A stretch of 64,000 nt of DNA from Podocnemis expansa (GCA_007922195.1 ML682037.1:13340366-13404365); one strand, 5' to 3'. Positions 35,331 through 47,379 are shown, numbered from the stretch's first letter. Notes: a model not told the origin generated them from the sequence alone. Translations and numbers: made by a program.

Positions 35331-37260
35331 TGGTTCTTTTATGGGAGCTGCAGGGACAGGACAGGAGACTGGTGGCCCACTGGTCACACTTGGATGGTCA
35401 CGGAGACCTCCTCTGCTTGTGCCCTCAGCATGCTGGAGACCAAAGCAAACATTGCATACAGCACAGAAACCATCCCAAGTGTCACGTGGGCGGACTAATT
35501 CAGAGCTAGTTTGAGGTAATCACTTCTCCAGCTGCACTGTGGCAGGAAGCTGTGGCCTTTGGAGCTGCTCTTGCTTCTCCCCTGAAGGAAACAGAGGTCC
35601 TGGCTTCTTGCTGGCCTCACATTTTTGGTAAGAGTCTGGCAGCTGGTTTTAGGGGCCTCATTAGTCTAGTCTGTTGTTTCCACTCACACTTTGTTTTCAG
35701 TGGATACAGCATTTTTCATTCCAAGCTAGCTGTATGGAGACCCTGTGCCAATGAGCTGACAGTCTTAGGAGCCAGTCCTCTGATGACACATGCTTAATGT
35801 CACTGTTGTTCATTAGTGTCATGGCTACCATCACTATTCTCCCTGAAATCAGGGGAACATTTGGTGGTAGTAAAGTTACTTACCTGCACGTACGCGGGAT
35901 CCAGCCTTACAATGTTGTTCTGTAGTGTGTGGCTCCCCAGCAGTGGCTGCATTTCAGTCCTTAGTAATGAGAAGATATCCTGACAGTTTTATACTGGAAT
36001 TCCACACAATGCTCTCGTTTTCAGAAGTTGCTCTATAAAATGGGTATACAGTATGTACACTGTACTCTGTAGTTCAGCCTACCAGCTCTGATCCTTGATT
36101 TTTTTTTTTTTCCTGAACTAGGCTAACACGGCTGCCGATTTGGAGCATGTGGACACAGTAGCTGTGAACTAAAAGGTCCTTACTTGGACTAAGGTACTCC
36201 TGTTTGAAGGGGACTAGGTTAATGAAAACTAGGAACTATTTAGTTCATGCCCACACAGGGTGGCTACAGTGCAGCACTGATGCACATTGCTATTCACACA
36301 TCCATAGTCTACACAACAGTGCTGTAAAAAGGCTCTGAGCCATACCCAGACCTGATAAAGGCTTCTGCATAAGCCTGTCTTTTTCACCAACAGAGAGATT
36401 ACCTCAGCCATCTGGTCTCCCTAAGTAATAATTCAAGTGTTGATATTTTACTGGTGTGTACAAGAAAGCCCATTGTGCCTTGTAAAACTGTTTTTAATAT
36501 CTTCCTTTATTATGAGCCTGAAGCAATGAAAAACGGTGATACAGGATAAGAAAAAAATGCACTGTGGTAGGACAAATGCTTACTAAACTCAACAAGAACA
36601 GTGTGATATTTTGCCTGTTGTGAGGTCACAAATTCAGGTATCTTCTGAATCAAGAGGAAAAACAAGATTAATTGGCTTTGAGGGATGATAAAACTGTATT
36701 TTTTTCATCTGATAACCTCTGAGTGCTTCACAGATATTTAGATCAATAGGTTCAAAACTAGCCACCCAGTCTGAGTGCCTTCATATTTAGGTACCCCATT
36801 TCAGACATTTTTGTCCTTGATTGACAGAAGACCAACACCTCTGAAAATATGGGCTAAAATGGGTGAAATTGGACACCAAATAAAGGCCTGACAACTCTAA
36901 CTGAGATCAAAGGGAGTATTTCAGTAGGAGCTGGGCTGACTGTAGTGGAGGCACTTAAAATAGTTGGCCGTGCTTGAAAATTTAGCTTTCTTAATCAGCA
37001 TTTAGATGCCACGGGAGCAAACGCTATATAAAGCAAAGATAAATTTCAATTAGCTGGATGTTTAGGTTAGGTTAGATGTTCCACATCTGTCAAAATGGTA
37101 CTGATGAGAGAGACAGGTGAAGTAATTTGCTGAAAGTCTATCAGTCTATTTAGATACTTTAGAAGGCGTCACCCTAACCAAATTAGTGGCTGAGTTCCTC
37201 CCAGTCAGTTAAAAACAACAGTAGAAATCCCTTTTTCTTTCCCAGTTTAAGAAGAGATTT
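35331..37260. other. Non-coding stretch, no gene recognised
   Basis: Holds a truncated Penelope-like tail at about 36097-36147 and otherwise unique-looking AT-rich DNA. Confidence 0.4.
36097..36147 (+). mobile_element. 3' tail fragment of the Penelope-like family
   Basis: A poly(T) run is followed by CTGAACTAGGCTAACACGGC, the family's terminal wording. The rest of the element is absent. Confidence 0.45.
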
Positions 37261-37274
37261 AGCTTTACTGGTTT

Positions 37275-37276
<2 letters not shown>

Positions 37277-37323
<47 letters not shown>

Positions 37324-37333
37324 NNNNNNNNNN

Positions 37334-37380
<47 letters not shown>
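37277..37380. repeat. (GT)n microsatellite with an assembly gap
   Basis: An uninterrupted GT dinucleotide tract on both sides of ten N at 37324-37333. The GT phase is consistent across the gap, but the true tract length is unknown. It lies just outside the DIRS element. Confidence 0.95.
37324..37333. other. Assembly gap (10 N)
   Basis: Ten undetermined bases inside the GT tract. The small fixed size suggests a placeholder rather than a measured length. Confidence 0.95.
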
Positions 37381-37383
<3 letters not shown>

Positions 37384-37461
37384 CACTCAGCCCCATAGCT
37401 TTTAAAGAGGTAAAGTGGATAACTAGTGGAATCAAGAGAGTGATGGGGAGTAATTTATTAT

Positions 37462-37630
37462 TCTCCTTCAAGCGCTGCTCGCATCATTCAGTTATAGGTG
37501 TCTGCGTGCTGCAGCACACAGTAGCTCGGAAAGTCTTCAGCCTTAGCCTGTCAGGTCAGGGCACACGGTCAACACCCCCTCTGTGCCACGACCATGGCTA
37601 CATAGGTGACTGTGACCCTGACCCTCCCAG
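37462..37630 (+). repeat. Left inverted terminal repeat of the DIRS element
   Basis: It is complementary to 41994-42171. A 47-bp core at 37518-37564 is identical in reverse complement to 42059-42105. The outermost part, 37463-37500, instead matches 41849-41886 best (34 of 38, inverted). That is the layout of a DIRS internal complementary region. Confidence 0.8.
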
Positions 37631-37689
37631 TTCCTTTTTCCGCCCTCAGTGACGGTTTTGGATCAGCCAAGAAACTCGTGGAAGCAAGT

Positions 37690-38870
37690 GCATGTCTTCT
37701 ACTGTGTGAAATTTAAGTGCCTGGTTTTAAACCATGCTTGGGATGCTGCAAAGCTTTCCCTCTTGGCGATTCACATGATAAATGTCTCACATGCCTAGGT
37801 GAGTCCCACCTCACCGAGACCTGCCTTATCTGCCAGTCCTTCAAACAGAGGACTTGCAAAGATAAAGAGCTGAGCCTCTGTTCCCTTATGGGAAGCAGTG
37901 CGCACACCTCTGATGCCACCCGAGCTGCGAGTGCTCTGCCAGCTCATCGATCGGTTCAGCACTGGCACTGCCCTTCGGCGCCGAGCTCAAAGTCTTGGTC
38001 TACACCCTCATCAGTACCGCCTGGATGCTGAACACCTCGGTCACTGAACTGACCCGCCAGTGACTTGAAAGTGGGACCATCAATAGACCTGTCGATGCTG
38101 CAGGGCCCCGCAAAGGTGTGGGCGCAGTCCCAGGACCCAGCTCCAGTACCACGGAAGAAACCCAGGTGAAAGCTGACGCTGGTACCAGAAACCCAGTCAG
38201 CACAGGAATCAGTACCACCTACTAACCTGGTACCGTCCAGCTCACCACTGGTACCACAATCCGGCACCAAGGACTGCTCCGCGGCCCCCTCACTGTGCTC
38301 CCAAGGTTCAGGGGCCCCATCGTCCAGCTCAGTGTCAGCCTTGGCCCCGGCCTCTGTTTGCTCTTCTCCCTCACCCAACATGGCACCGGGGGCTGGCAAA
38401 CGTGGGGAAACAGTGCCACAAGCGTTCCCCCTTGTCCAAAGCACAACGCAAGCAGGGATTGTTGGCAACGTCTGGGCTGGCGGAGCCTTCTTTCTCTGGT
38501 ACCGTACAGACTCCACAACCTGATCGAGGCCACTCTCCTCCGTGCTCTCTTGAGGCTGGAGCATCTTTTAATGACTGGTTGCATGACTGGCTGGACATGA
38601 CAGCCAGCGATGCCTCCACTTCGCGGCACTGTTCCGTCCCATCCAGTCTCCCTTGCAGACCTTAGATTCAGATTTCTCAGGCGATGAGCCCGACCCAGAC
38701 TCCACTGCAGAGTCCATTCCCAAGATCCCTCCAATTTCACCAGTGCCATCTTGGGGACATGAACAAGGACAAAGTCCATTCGAGCAAGAATGAGAAGTCC
38801 CATGTCCCACAATCTGGTAGGTGTGGGCAGGCCTCCGAACGCTCGTTGGGAAGAAAACAGCACTTTTGAC
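37690..38870 (+). pseudogene. DIRS gag-like ORF1 remnant
   Basis: The first part encodes a cysteine/histidine-rich segment, CLGCCKAFPLGDSHDKCLTC followed by LGESHLTETCLICQSFKQRT. This Cys-x2-Cys pattern with a DxH and a CLGExH phrase is typical of the N-terminal part of vertebrate DIRS ORF1 proteins. No ATG is in frame at the start. After about 38030 the frame is lost and the rest (Ser/Pro/Thr-rich in several frames) is assigned only by position. It precedes the RT part as expected. Confidence 0.6.
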
Positions 38871-38889
38871 GATTACGGTATGTACAGCG

Positions 38890-40772
38890 AACCCATGACC
38901 TGACCGGTCCCCAACCGCTTACACCGCTTCACACACCACTGGGCGAACATCACATCCAACCAGTGGGTCCTTGAGATGATTGTGGAGGGGTATCGTATTC
39001 AGTTCCTTTCGATTCTCAGGACAGAAAACCGCCCCCTCGTCCAACTCTTGGAAACTGGGAACTGCTCCACCTGCTCGAGATCAAATGCCAGAAACTCCTC
39101 TGGCTCAGAGCCATAGAAAAGGTTCCGAAGCGGGAGTGGGGAAAGGGGTCTTACTCCTGATGCTTCCTGGTCCCAAAACCCAACGGGGAGCTTTGACTCA
39201 TTTTTAGATCTCAGAACCTTAAACAAGCACGCAAGGAGAATAAAGTTCCGCATGGTTTCCCTGTCACAGATCCTCCCATCTCTGTCTCCTGGGGATTGGT
39301 TTGCAGCCCTCGATCTAAAAGATGCCTTCTTCCACATAGCCATATGGCCCTGCCACAGGCAGTTCATAAGATTCATGGTGGCAAAAGACCATTTCCAGTC
39401 CACTTCTCTCCCCTTCGGGTTCTCTCTGGCCCCCAGGGAGTTCACGAAGTGCATGGCTCTGGTCACGGCGTACTACGTAGATGGGGCATAAGAATTTACC
39501 CCTATCTAGATGACTGGTTAATAGCAGGGAGATCGAGTTCCCAGGTAGAGCTCCATGTCAAAGCAGTAGTGAGGCTCTGGGACTATCTGAGCCTCCACAT
39601 AAACCAAGAAAAGTCAAAACTCTGCCTGTCTCAGAACATAGAGTTCATAGGGGCGTGCCTAGATGCCTGCAAGGGGTCAGCATTCCTACCCCTTTCAAGA
39701 TTTTGGTCCATTTGCATCATCATTATGAAGCTGCAGATGTCCTGCGTGACCACAGCCCGCCAGTGCCTGCAGCTTCTTGGCCACATGGCAGCCTTGACCT
39801 CCATAATCTAGACGGCGCGCCTGAGACTGAGGCCTTTCCAGGTCTGGCTCTCCACAGTGTTCCGCATATGGAGGGATTCCTTAAACAAGGTACTGTCTGT
39901 CCTCCAGGACGCTCTGGGGACACTTCAGGTTTGGAGGGATCCTCGTTTTGCCATGGGGAGCATCCTCTTCAAAGACCTCAGGCCCTATTGACCTTAATAA
40001 TGGATGCCTCGAACACAGGATGGGGGGCCCACCTCTCTGGGGGACTCTCCACTCAGGGCCTCTGGTCCCACACGGAGAGCCCTCTCCACATAAACATGAA
40101 GGAACCACAGGCCATCAGACTAGCCTGCATGACCTTCCTGGATAAGATGCAGGGCAGGGCAGTCCAGATTCTGACAGACAATACCACAGCCATGTTCCAT
40201 ACGAACTGGCAAGGGGGGGGGGGTCTGCTCCCTGCTGCTTTACGAGGAGGTGTGCAAACTCTGGGAGTTGGCCATACAGCACAACTTTACCCCAGTGGCC
40301 TTCCACCTACCAGGGGTGGATAATGGGCTAGCAGACTCACTAAGCAGAAAGCCTCTAGAGAACCACGAGTGGTCCCTCCATGACAGGGTGTTCTTTCTTC
40401 TGATAAACAAATGGTGTCCACCCCAGATAGACTTGTTTGCAACACAGCAGAATCCTAAGTGTCCCCAGTTTTGCTTCCTCAGGGGCTGGGAGGAGGGGTG
40501 TCTCAGCGACACCTTCCTCATTAGCTGGTCAGGGCGCCTGAAGTATGCCTTCCCGATGGTTCCCCTGATACAGAAGGTTCTCTTGAAAATCGACAGGGAC
40601 AGAGTGAACATGATACTGATAGCTCTGAACCGGCCCCGGCAGCACTGGTTCCCACTCCTGCAGGCCATGTCCCTAAAGACGCCACTCTGCCTCCCACAGT
40701 GGGCGGACCTCCTGACGCAGGACTTGGGGCATCTTTGGCACATAGACCCGAGCCGTCTACACCTGACGGCCT
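38890..40772 (+). pseudogene. DIRS reverse transcriptase-RNase H remnant
   Basis: The RT starts with a segment reading WVLEMIVEGYRIQFL (about 38965) and continues through LRTLNKHARRIKFRMVSL and GDWFAALDLKDAFFHIAI. The catalytic YLDD lies at 39503-39514 and is followed by WLIAGRSS. RNase H follows with MDASNTGWGAHL (first Asp codon at 40003), NMKEPQAIRLA and TDNTTAMFH, then LPGVDNGLADSLSR. It ends in a DLFATQQNPKC-type linker seen in DIRS pol. Breaks: an in-frame TAG near 39110, a shift near 39485, another by about 39650, and one in a G11 run at 40213-40223. Inactive, but the catalytic motifs survive. Confidence 0.85.
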
Positions 40773-40814
40773 AGATGCTCTCTGACTCAGCGAGCAGAGA
40801 GGCTCTGCTCAGAC

Positions 40815-41850
40815 AGGGTTATGAGGGTCCTGGTTGATAGCAGAAGAGCATCTACCAGGTCCACATACACAGCCAAATGGAAGCGATTCTCTGTTTGGGC
40901 ATGGGACAAAGGTGTAGACCCTATATCAGCTCTGATACACCGGATCCTTGACTATCTGTTAGACCTCAGAGAAAAAGGCCTCACTCCTTCCTCACTGATT
41001 GTCCATTTAGCGGCAATCTCAGCTCTCCACGAGAGAGTGCATGGGCAATCAGTTTTTTCCCATCCCACTTCTGTCAGATTCCTGAAAGGGGTGGAGAGAC
41101 TTTTTCCCCAACCACGTAAGCCCACCCCGCCTTGGGACTTGAATGTCGTGCTCCTGGTAATAATAGAGCCACCCTGTGAACCCGTGGACTCTGCCACCCT
41201 GCTGGTCCAGTCCTGGAAGGTGGCCTTCTAAGTAGCAATCACCTCTGCCAGAAGGGTTTCAGAGTTGAAAGCCCTCTCCTCGGAACCACCACATACAAGG
41301 TTCTCCCCAGATAAAGTGGTTTTGCGTCCATCCTTCCTCCCTAAGGTGGCCATCCCTTTCCACCTTATCAAGAACTTTGCTTGACAGTTTTTTATCCAGA
41401 CCTCCAGGTTACGCAGAACCAGAGGAGGTGGCATACCTTGGACATGAGGAGAGCGCTCCTGATTTACATTGAACACACTCGGCTGTTCTGCAAGACCTCC
41501 CCAACTATTTGTGGTAGTCACCGAACATAAGAGAGGTTTACTGGTATCCTCTAAGTGTATCTCTAAATGGACTGTGAACTGCATTAAAGACTGCTATAGA
41601 AGGTCGAACATGCCCTTTCCTGGAACAGTTAGAGTCGACTCTACCAGGGCCTAAGTGTCCTCAACAACCTTCCTTGCCAGGGTCCCAATCCAAGAGATCT
41701 GCAGGGCTGCTGCATGGTCGTTGATACATACTTTACGATGCACTGCGCCATTGCCCAACAGGCTAAAGGTGATGCCGCTCTGGGCAGAGCTGTACTCAGT
41801 GTGGGTAGACTGTAACTTCTCCCACTGTACATGGGTACGGTTAGCAGTCA
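40815..41850 (+). pseudogene. DIRS tyrosine recombinase remnant
   Basis: It opens with STRSTYTAKWKRFSVWAWDK, the usual N-terminal core-binding domain of DIRS-type recombinases. PWDLNVVLLVIIEPPCEPVD follows, then AITSARRVSELKALSSEPP with the first catalytic Arg. The second catalytic box reads VDSTRA: the His of H-x-x-R is Asp here, and the Arg is kept. CRAAAWS follows, and the terminal Tyr position appears to be Cys (HTLRCTAP). Stops fall near 41382 and 41654. The catalytic residue losses and stops mean it cannot recombine. Confidence 0.75.
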
Positions 41851-41993
41851 CCTGTAACTGAATGATGTGTGCAGCGCTCGAAGGAGAAGGGTGGGTTATT
41901 TAGCAGTAACTGTCCTCCTTTGAGATGGGCTGCTCACATACATTCAGGCCCCTCCCACCGTCCCCGCTAATGGAGTTGGTGAAGGTATATGGT

Positions 41994-42171
41994 ATTGGGA
42001 GAGTCAAGGTCATGGTCACCTATATAGCTGCAATCGCGGCACAGGGGACGTTGGCCACGTGCCCTGACCTGACAGGCTAAGGCTGAAGACTTTCCGAGCT
42101 ACTGTGCGCTGCGGCATGTAGGCACCTGTAACTGAATGTATGTGAGCAGTCCATCTCGAAGAAGGATGGTT
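41994..42171 (-). repeat. Right inverted terminal repeat of the DIRS element
   Basis: Inverse of 37462-37630. The string CACCTGTAACTGAATG occurs twice in direct orientation, at 41849-41864 and 42123-42138. It marks the internal complementary region and the terminal repeat respectively. Confidence 0.8.
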
Positions 42172-44639
42172 ACTGGTAAGCAACCCATCATTTTATTCTA
42201 GGATAAAGCTGCCTCCCAGCAATCTTGAACACACAAACTAGACCATGTAAGGGCTCCAAAATAGAACAATGATACCCCAAGAGATTTTTTTTTCCCTTGA
42301 AACCTTGATCTGAAAAACAGTTTTAAGATCTTTCCCCTCTGCTCTAAACAGCAAGACCTCCTGTCACACCCTTCATGCGTGATCTATTCTGAGACACTTA
42401 ACAATGTGCACTGTATTAAAATTAATTAAAAAAAAAGATACAAAACAAACTCATAGTCATGCATTTAATCTCTTCTCTGAAAGACCAATGAGTAACAGAA
42501 GAGTAGATATTAACAATCATACAGGAAAATTAAGTGCTTCAAATTTTGAAGTGGAGAAATGAGTTGACAAAATACATTACCATCTAGTCTGTTTCACAAA
42601 AACCTGTTTCCTAGGTTACAGAGCCCATGCCTTGTTTAGTGTAACTAATAATAAATATTTTGCACTCCTGTAATATCTTCCACCTGAGGGCCCCACTGCC
42701 CTTTACAAATATTCATGAATTAAGTGTCATTACTTTACTCCCCAGGAAATTAGATCAAAATTATCCATATTCTGTAGGGAAACGGAGGCACAGAAGATCA
42801 CACTGTGTCGGTGGTACAAGCGAATAGAAACTAGCTCTCCCAGCATATGGTCCTTTGGTTAAACCACAAAAATCATTCTAAAATCCCATCTGTACAAGCC
42901 TTTAAGCCAAGGTTGGGATCAAAGAGAAAACTTCACTTTCTGTAATGCATCATCCAATGATCTCAAACATTTTAAAAGTTTTTATGCAAGAAATGTCACA
43001 ACCTTTCCTCGGAAGTCAGTCAGTATCATAAACCACTCTTACAGAGGGGAAATTTGAGGTAACTTGGTTAAGATCACATGGAAAGTGAAGCCAGGAATAG
43101 AACTTATACCTCCCACAGTTTGACATTTACTTTACGTACCAGACATCCAATGGAGTTCCAGCTAGTCAGATTTCCAGCAGGGTGTAACTCTTAAGGTTTT
43201 TATTTAGGTTTTGGACTCTACACAATTCTTGTCTGCACTGAATTAATCTCACCTTGTCCAGGGTGCATCTAAAGGCTCCTCTAGGCAAAATATGCCAATT
43301 TCAGGTTATACTTAGAGCAAGAGTGAAACAATTGTCTCAGAGCTAGGCACCAGCAATTTTACTTTTGGTCACCTGGGGAGTCTCCTCAATTACATTTCTG
43401 CAATGGAGTTGGTGACAGGCTTTAAAAATGGTCACATGGTGACCAGAAACAGAGATGTCAAGGCCTGACTTAGAGAGATCATTTCCCTAATGAATTTCTG
43501 AATAGGCTCTGTTTCCAAAATGCAGTCACTTCTGGCATGGAATGTATGGCAACAATTTGCCACCAGGCAATGAATAATAGTAAAATTCATGGGCGTTTAA
43601 GGAGGAACAATCAGATTATACAGATGAGAAAGTGACTCCAGTATAGGGCCAATACTTCTGTTCTTGTGATTAGTGCCCAGGGATCTTTGATAACCACAAG
43701 TCCTCAGGTTTTTGATTTTTCCACCTTACAGCAGCACATTATGCCACTGTCAGGGCTCTGTGTTATGGAGAGTGCCATGTATTGAATGGCCAAAGGAGGA
43801 GCTTCCTACACTGCGGGAGATCACACGGGCAAGTACTGAGGGGTCAGGAGAAATGATGCCAGAATAAGTAGAGACACTGCTAGATAGTACAGATCAATCT
43901 TTCATTAAGAATCTGTTCTAGAGGGTTGCAAAAAGGATTGAGGACCAAGAAATACAAAGCTTGCCAGGAAATTCTTATGGTTTTGTTTAGAGAGGTCAGT
44001 AGCCATCAAGGGCTCTGACTATCACAGTCTAGCTCTGGTTACCTCACCCCCACCCACTACCATGGAGAATTTATAGAATTCCTCTTTTTTTCTCCTTTTT
44101 AGTGGCAGGCAACACAGCTGATTGTTCCATGATGAGTTGGAGTGCCCTTTCCAAGGAGAAAAAATAACTGGCAGTGAAGGCCCTTTTACCAGTCTCTTTA
44201 CTGCAAATTGCTTAGCCTCCCTTTTGTTTGCAGCTGGGGCAGGGGGGAGGGCCTTGAAGTGTCTCATTTGGGAAACATAATAGAATTTATGCTAATATGA
44301 TGATTTTACTATTAGGAGAGGAAGTGCCTTATGTTTTCAGGCAGTAGAAGTTCCACCTGCATTCCTGCCATAGTCTGACTCCAGCTGGCAGTTCATTCCT
44401 GCCAAACCCCCACTCATGAGCCTGGGGGACTAAATCGTGGCCTCCTTTCTGAGAGGTCCCTCTGAGAGAGCCTATGCCTAGCAGTATCGTTGGTGTCCTT
44501 GTGCCTTGACGCTGTTTGACTGATGATGTTGTGCATTCACTGGCTGTGACTCAATGGCCTGGAGTACTGCTGTGGTATCACCAAATGATGGTGGACGAAA
44601 CTTTCGTGCTACTGAAAAATGTTGGACTGAGGTTCATAC
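42172..44639. other. Non-coding stretch, no gene recognised
   Basis: Apart from an old LINE/SINE-tail-like fragment at about 42640-42810 and a similar one near 43020-43120, there is no recognised element and no exon. Confidence 0.4.
42640..42810 (+). repeat. Old L2/L3-type repeat fragment
   Basis: GCCCTTTACAAATATTCATG is followed by CATTACTTTACTCCCCAGG and AGGGAAACGGAGGCACAGAA. This is the phrase of an ancient amniote LINE 3' end. Very diverged. Confidence 0.4.
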
Positions 44640-45537
44640 CAAATGCTTCCTAGTAGTAATGGTGGGCTCTAATTATCCATTTACCTTTTAGAAAAGTAAA
44701 ATGGCAAAATACAGAATTTCCAATAAGTTCTTGGAATCTTTTTCCCCCTCCAGAAAATGGAGGAAGTAATGGGATTCTGTCCAGCAGAGAGGAATTGGCT
44801 GGAATCTGAAGGTTTGGGTGAAAAGTGATCATAAAATGATTGATCAATGATTCTAAGGAGAGCAAAGAGTGAGACGAGCAGAACAAGGCCATGGACTTAT
44901 TAAAAAGCACACTAACAAATATAAAGAATTGGTAAGTTAGGTTCCAGTGGAAGACAATCTAAAGGATAAAGCTGTTCAGTAGATCTGACAGTTTCTAAAG
45001 GCAATACTGTTGAGGCCACAGCTGCCAACTATCCTAATATGAAGGAAAGGCTAGAAGAATAGTAACAGTCCAATATGGCTCTGTCAGCTCTTTAATGACC
45101 TGAAAGTGGAAACATGGAGAAACATGTAGGGATAAAATCAGAAAAGTTAAGGAATGAAATGAGTTACACCTAGCAAGGGAAATAAAAGGCAGTAAGAAGA
45201 GAGATTCTCTAAAAACATTAAGGGCAAGGGAAAGATCAAGAGAAGTGCAGGTCCTCTTCTTAATGGGGAAGGAGACCTAATAGCTGTTGGCATCAAGAAA
45301 GCTAATGTTTAATTCTGTTTTGCTTGCCTCGTCTGGGGCCTCATCTGTAGCTTGTTATATTGGCCTTATGTCTTAGGCTCCCACTTTCTACTACAATGGT
45401 GACCAGCCACTCAACAAAATTGTCGTCATCAAGGGGCGAAAAAACTCAGTCTAAAATAAGGAAAGAGCAGCTTAAAGACTATTTAGATAAATTAGATCTA
45501 TTGAAGTCAGCCAAGCCTGACGAAATTCATCTTAGAG
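44640..45537 (+). mobile_element. CR1-type LINE fragment
   Basis: The + strand keeps recognisable CR1 order: a segment with GGAAGTAATGGGATTCTGTC and GTGATCATAAAATGATTGAT, then AAAAGGCAGTAAGAAGAGA, CTTAATGGGGAAGGAGACC, and finally a short frame reading DYLDKLDLLKSAKPDEIHLR, the CR1 phrase just before the reverse transcriptase. It is cut by the hAT element at 45538 and by its own decay. Dead copy. Confidence 0.65.
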
Positions 45538-45722
45538 CAGTGGTTTTCAAACATAGGGTCAGCACCCAGTAGTAAGTCACAGACCCTCAGGTACTGGGCT
45601 GCGGTGCCCCCTGCTGCTGCCACCAAAAGATTGGAATGCCTTGCTCAAAGATGTAATTGCTGTGTTGTGGCTATAAAAGAGTTTTTCAACTGGGTCCTGA
45701 GAAAAAAGTTTGAAAACCACTG
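45538..45722. mobile_element. hAT-type MITE inserted in CR1
   Basis: The ends CAGTGGTTTTCAAAC and GTTTGAAAACCACTG are perfect inverse copies over 15 bases. The target duplication is TCTTAGAG at 45530-45537 and TCTTAGTG at 45723-45730, a 7 of 8 match. It splits the CR1 phrase that reads PDEIHLR, so it is younger than that CR1 copy. Confidence 0.85.
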
Positions 45723-45730
45723 TCTTAGTG

Positions 45731-47160
45731 CTTTTATGGAATTAAGAGTTTTGCCTTCTTTGGAATTTAATTTTGGAATTTAATTAACCTTTTTCTTACT
45801 CGGACGATTTCTGCCACAGACCATTAGGTGGCACCGCAGACCTTGGTAAGAATCTCTGAGCGGCCGTAATTCTGGCATCAGTGGTTCTAGTTAACCAAGG
45901 CTCCTCTTACAGGCCCGCAGAAGAATTCCAAAGGGTCATCGAGACATTGGCCTAGTTTTACAACAGGCTACCTAAGAAGCTTTAGCAAACTATATTAGTA
46001 AACTAAACTAAAATTTGGTACAATTACTTTTTTACTGCTCTACACACGATATATACTAACATAAAAGTACAGTGTTTATATTCCAATCAGTTTATTTTAT
46101 CATTTTTACCATATAGTTAAAAAATAAGCAATTTTTCAGTACTGGTGTGCTGTGCCATTACTGTATTTTTCTGTCTGATTTTGTAAGCGAGTAGTTTTTA
46201 AGTGAGGTGAGACTTGGGGTACATGAGACAAATCAGACTCCTGGAAAGAGTACAGTAGTTTGCAAAGGGTGAGAACACTGCCCTACAGCACATTTTCTTG
46301 TATGTAGTCTATATTTGCTTTAAACAACTGTGTTGAAGGAGAAATTTTTGCTTTGTGTTCTGTGTTACTGATTTGTTTCAAGAGCCCAGAGCCTGATCTC
46401 CATTTAGCTCATACCTGTGTAAATGAGGACTAATCCCACTGAATCTAAACTACACTCGTGTAAATCAGATGTGAGTGAGTGGAGAATCAGGCCCTAGGTG
46501 CAATTTTATAAAATCCTTTTCATATTTTAAACAACAAAATTTCTTGTCACTATCAGCAGAAAATCCAGCACTCAGAGCAATGCACGTAGAAGACAATGGG
46601 AATCTTCTTGTTCAGGAAAGTGATCAGGCCTTTAATGCTAGACCCCTTGTCAATAGCTGCATGCAGCATCAAATGAGCATGGCGAGTTGTGTTTTTTAAA
46701 TTAACTTATGTTACAACTCCGATCAAAATGTGCTGAAGAGAAGTGGAGGTCTGAAAAATAGCTCATGATAGAACTTTCTCTTTTAAGCTCTATAAAGAGA
46801 CATTATGCTCATCTAATGAGTCTGACCTCTTGTGTAACACAATCCATAGAGCCTGAGCCAGTAATTTCTGCATCGAGCCCATATCTTCTCTTTGCACCAG
46901 AAGTTTAGACAGTATTGTTAACATGTTAAAGAAAAAAGAATTAGAAAGGCTCAAATACACTGTGATTGTGTACATGTGCGCATGTGCACATACACAGAAT
47001 TTAGAAGTTGTTAAAACACAGAACCTGGTATGTGTGTTATTGACTAATCCAAACTGAATTGTACATTTACCACAGATCATCTTTTGCTGAATTCTTAGTG
47101 GACATAATCAAGCAAGAGAATGAGAGAATAATTCTAGCATGCCGACTTTGTCACAGGTAC
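45731..47160. other. Non-coding stretch, no gene recognised
   Basis: Includes one GTGTAAATCAG-type fragment (annotated separately). The rest is AT-rich without recognisable elements. Confidence 0.4.
46390..46495. repeat. Old interspersed repeat (GTGTAAATCAG family)
   Basis: Starts GCCTGATCTCCATTTA and ends GAGAATCAGGCCC, inverse-like ends, with CTCGTGTAAATCAG inside. Same family as 4121 and 53845. Confidence 0.45.
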
Positions 47161-47169
47161 CATATAAAT

Positions 47170-47379
47170 CAGGGGTCTCACACACACGGCCTGTGGGCTG
47201 CATGCGGCCCCTAAAACTGTTTCCTGTGGCCTGCAACGTCACTGTTGTTACCAATATATGCAATATCTTTGTATGAAAAGGTTTCAGTGGTGCGGCCCTT
47301 GGGCTAATGTACTAGTCCTCACGCGGCCCTTCATTCGTTCTCATGAGGCCCTCGTGGTGATTTGAGTTTGAGACCCTCG
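47170..47379 (-). mobile_element. hAT-type MITE of the 'GTCTCAAACTCAAATCA' family
   Basis: Starts CAGGGGTCTCACAC and ends GTTTGAGACCCTCG. It is flanked by a perfect 8-bp target duplication ATATAAAT at 47162-47169 and 47380-47387. Same orientation and interior as the 10628 copy. Confidence 0.88.

Larger units (their letters stand above)
37462..42171 (+). mobile_element. DIRS1-like tyrosine-recombinase retrotransposon, decayed
   Basis: Order along the + strand: left terminal repeat, gag-like cysteine-rich remnant, reverse transcriptase with YLDD, RNase H, a tyrosine recombinase remnant, and right terminal repeat. That gene order, with inverted rather than direct long terminal repeats, defines DIRS-type elements. 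Frameshifts and stops break every gene, so the copy is dead. At about 4.7 kb it is near full length. DIRS elements make no target duplication, and none was seen. Confidence 0.85.

Noticed and set aside
37265..37652. Val-Cys / Thr-His repeat proteins
   Set aside because: Translations of the (GT)n microsatellite across an assembly gap.
38222..38863. 213-codon minus-strand frame
   Set aside because: It is the antisense of the DIRS gag-to-RT region; sense-strand RT motifs decide the orientation.
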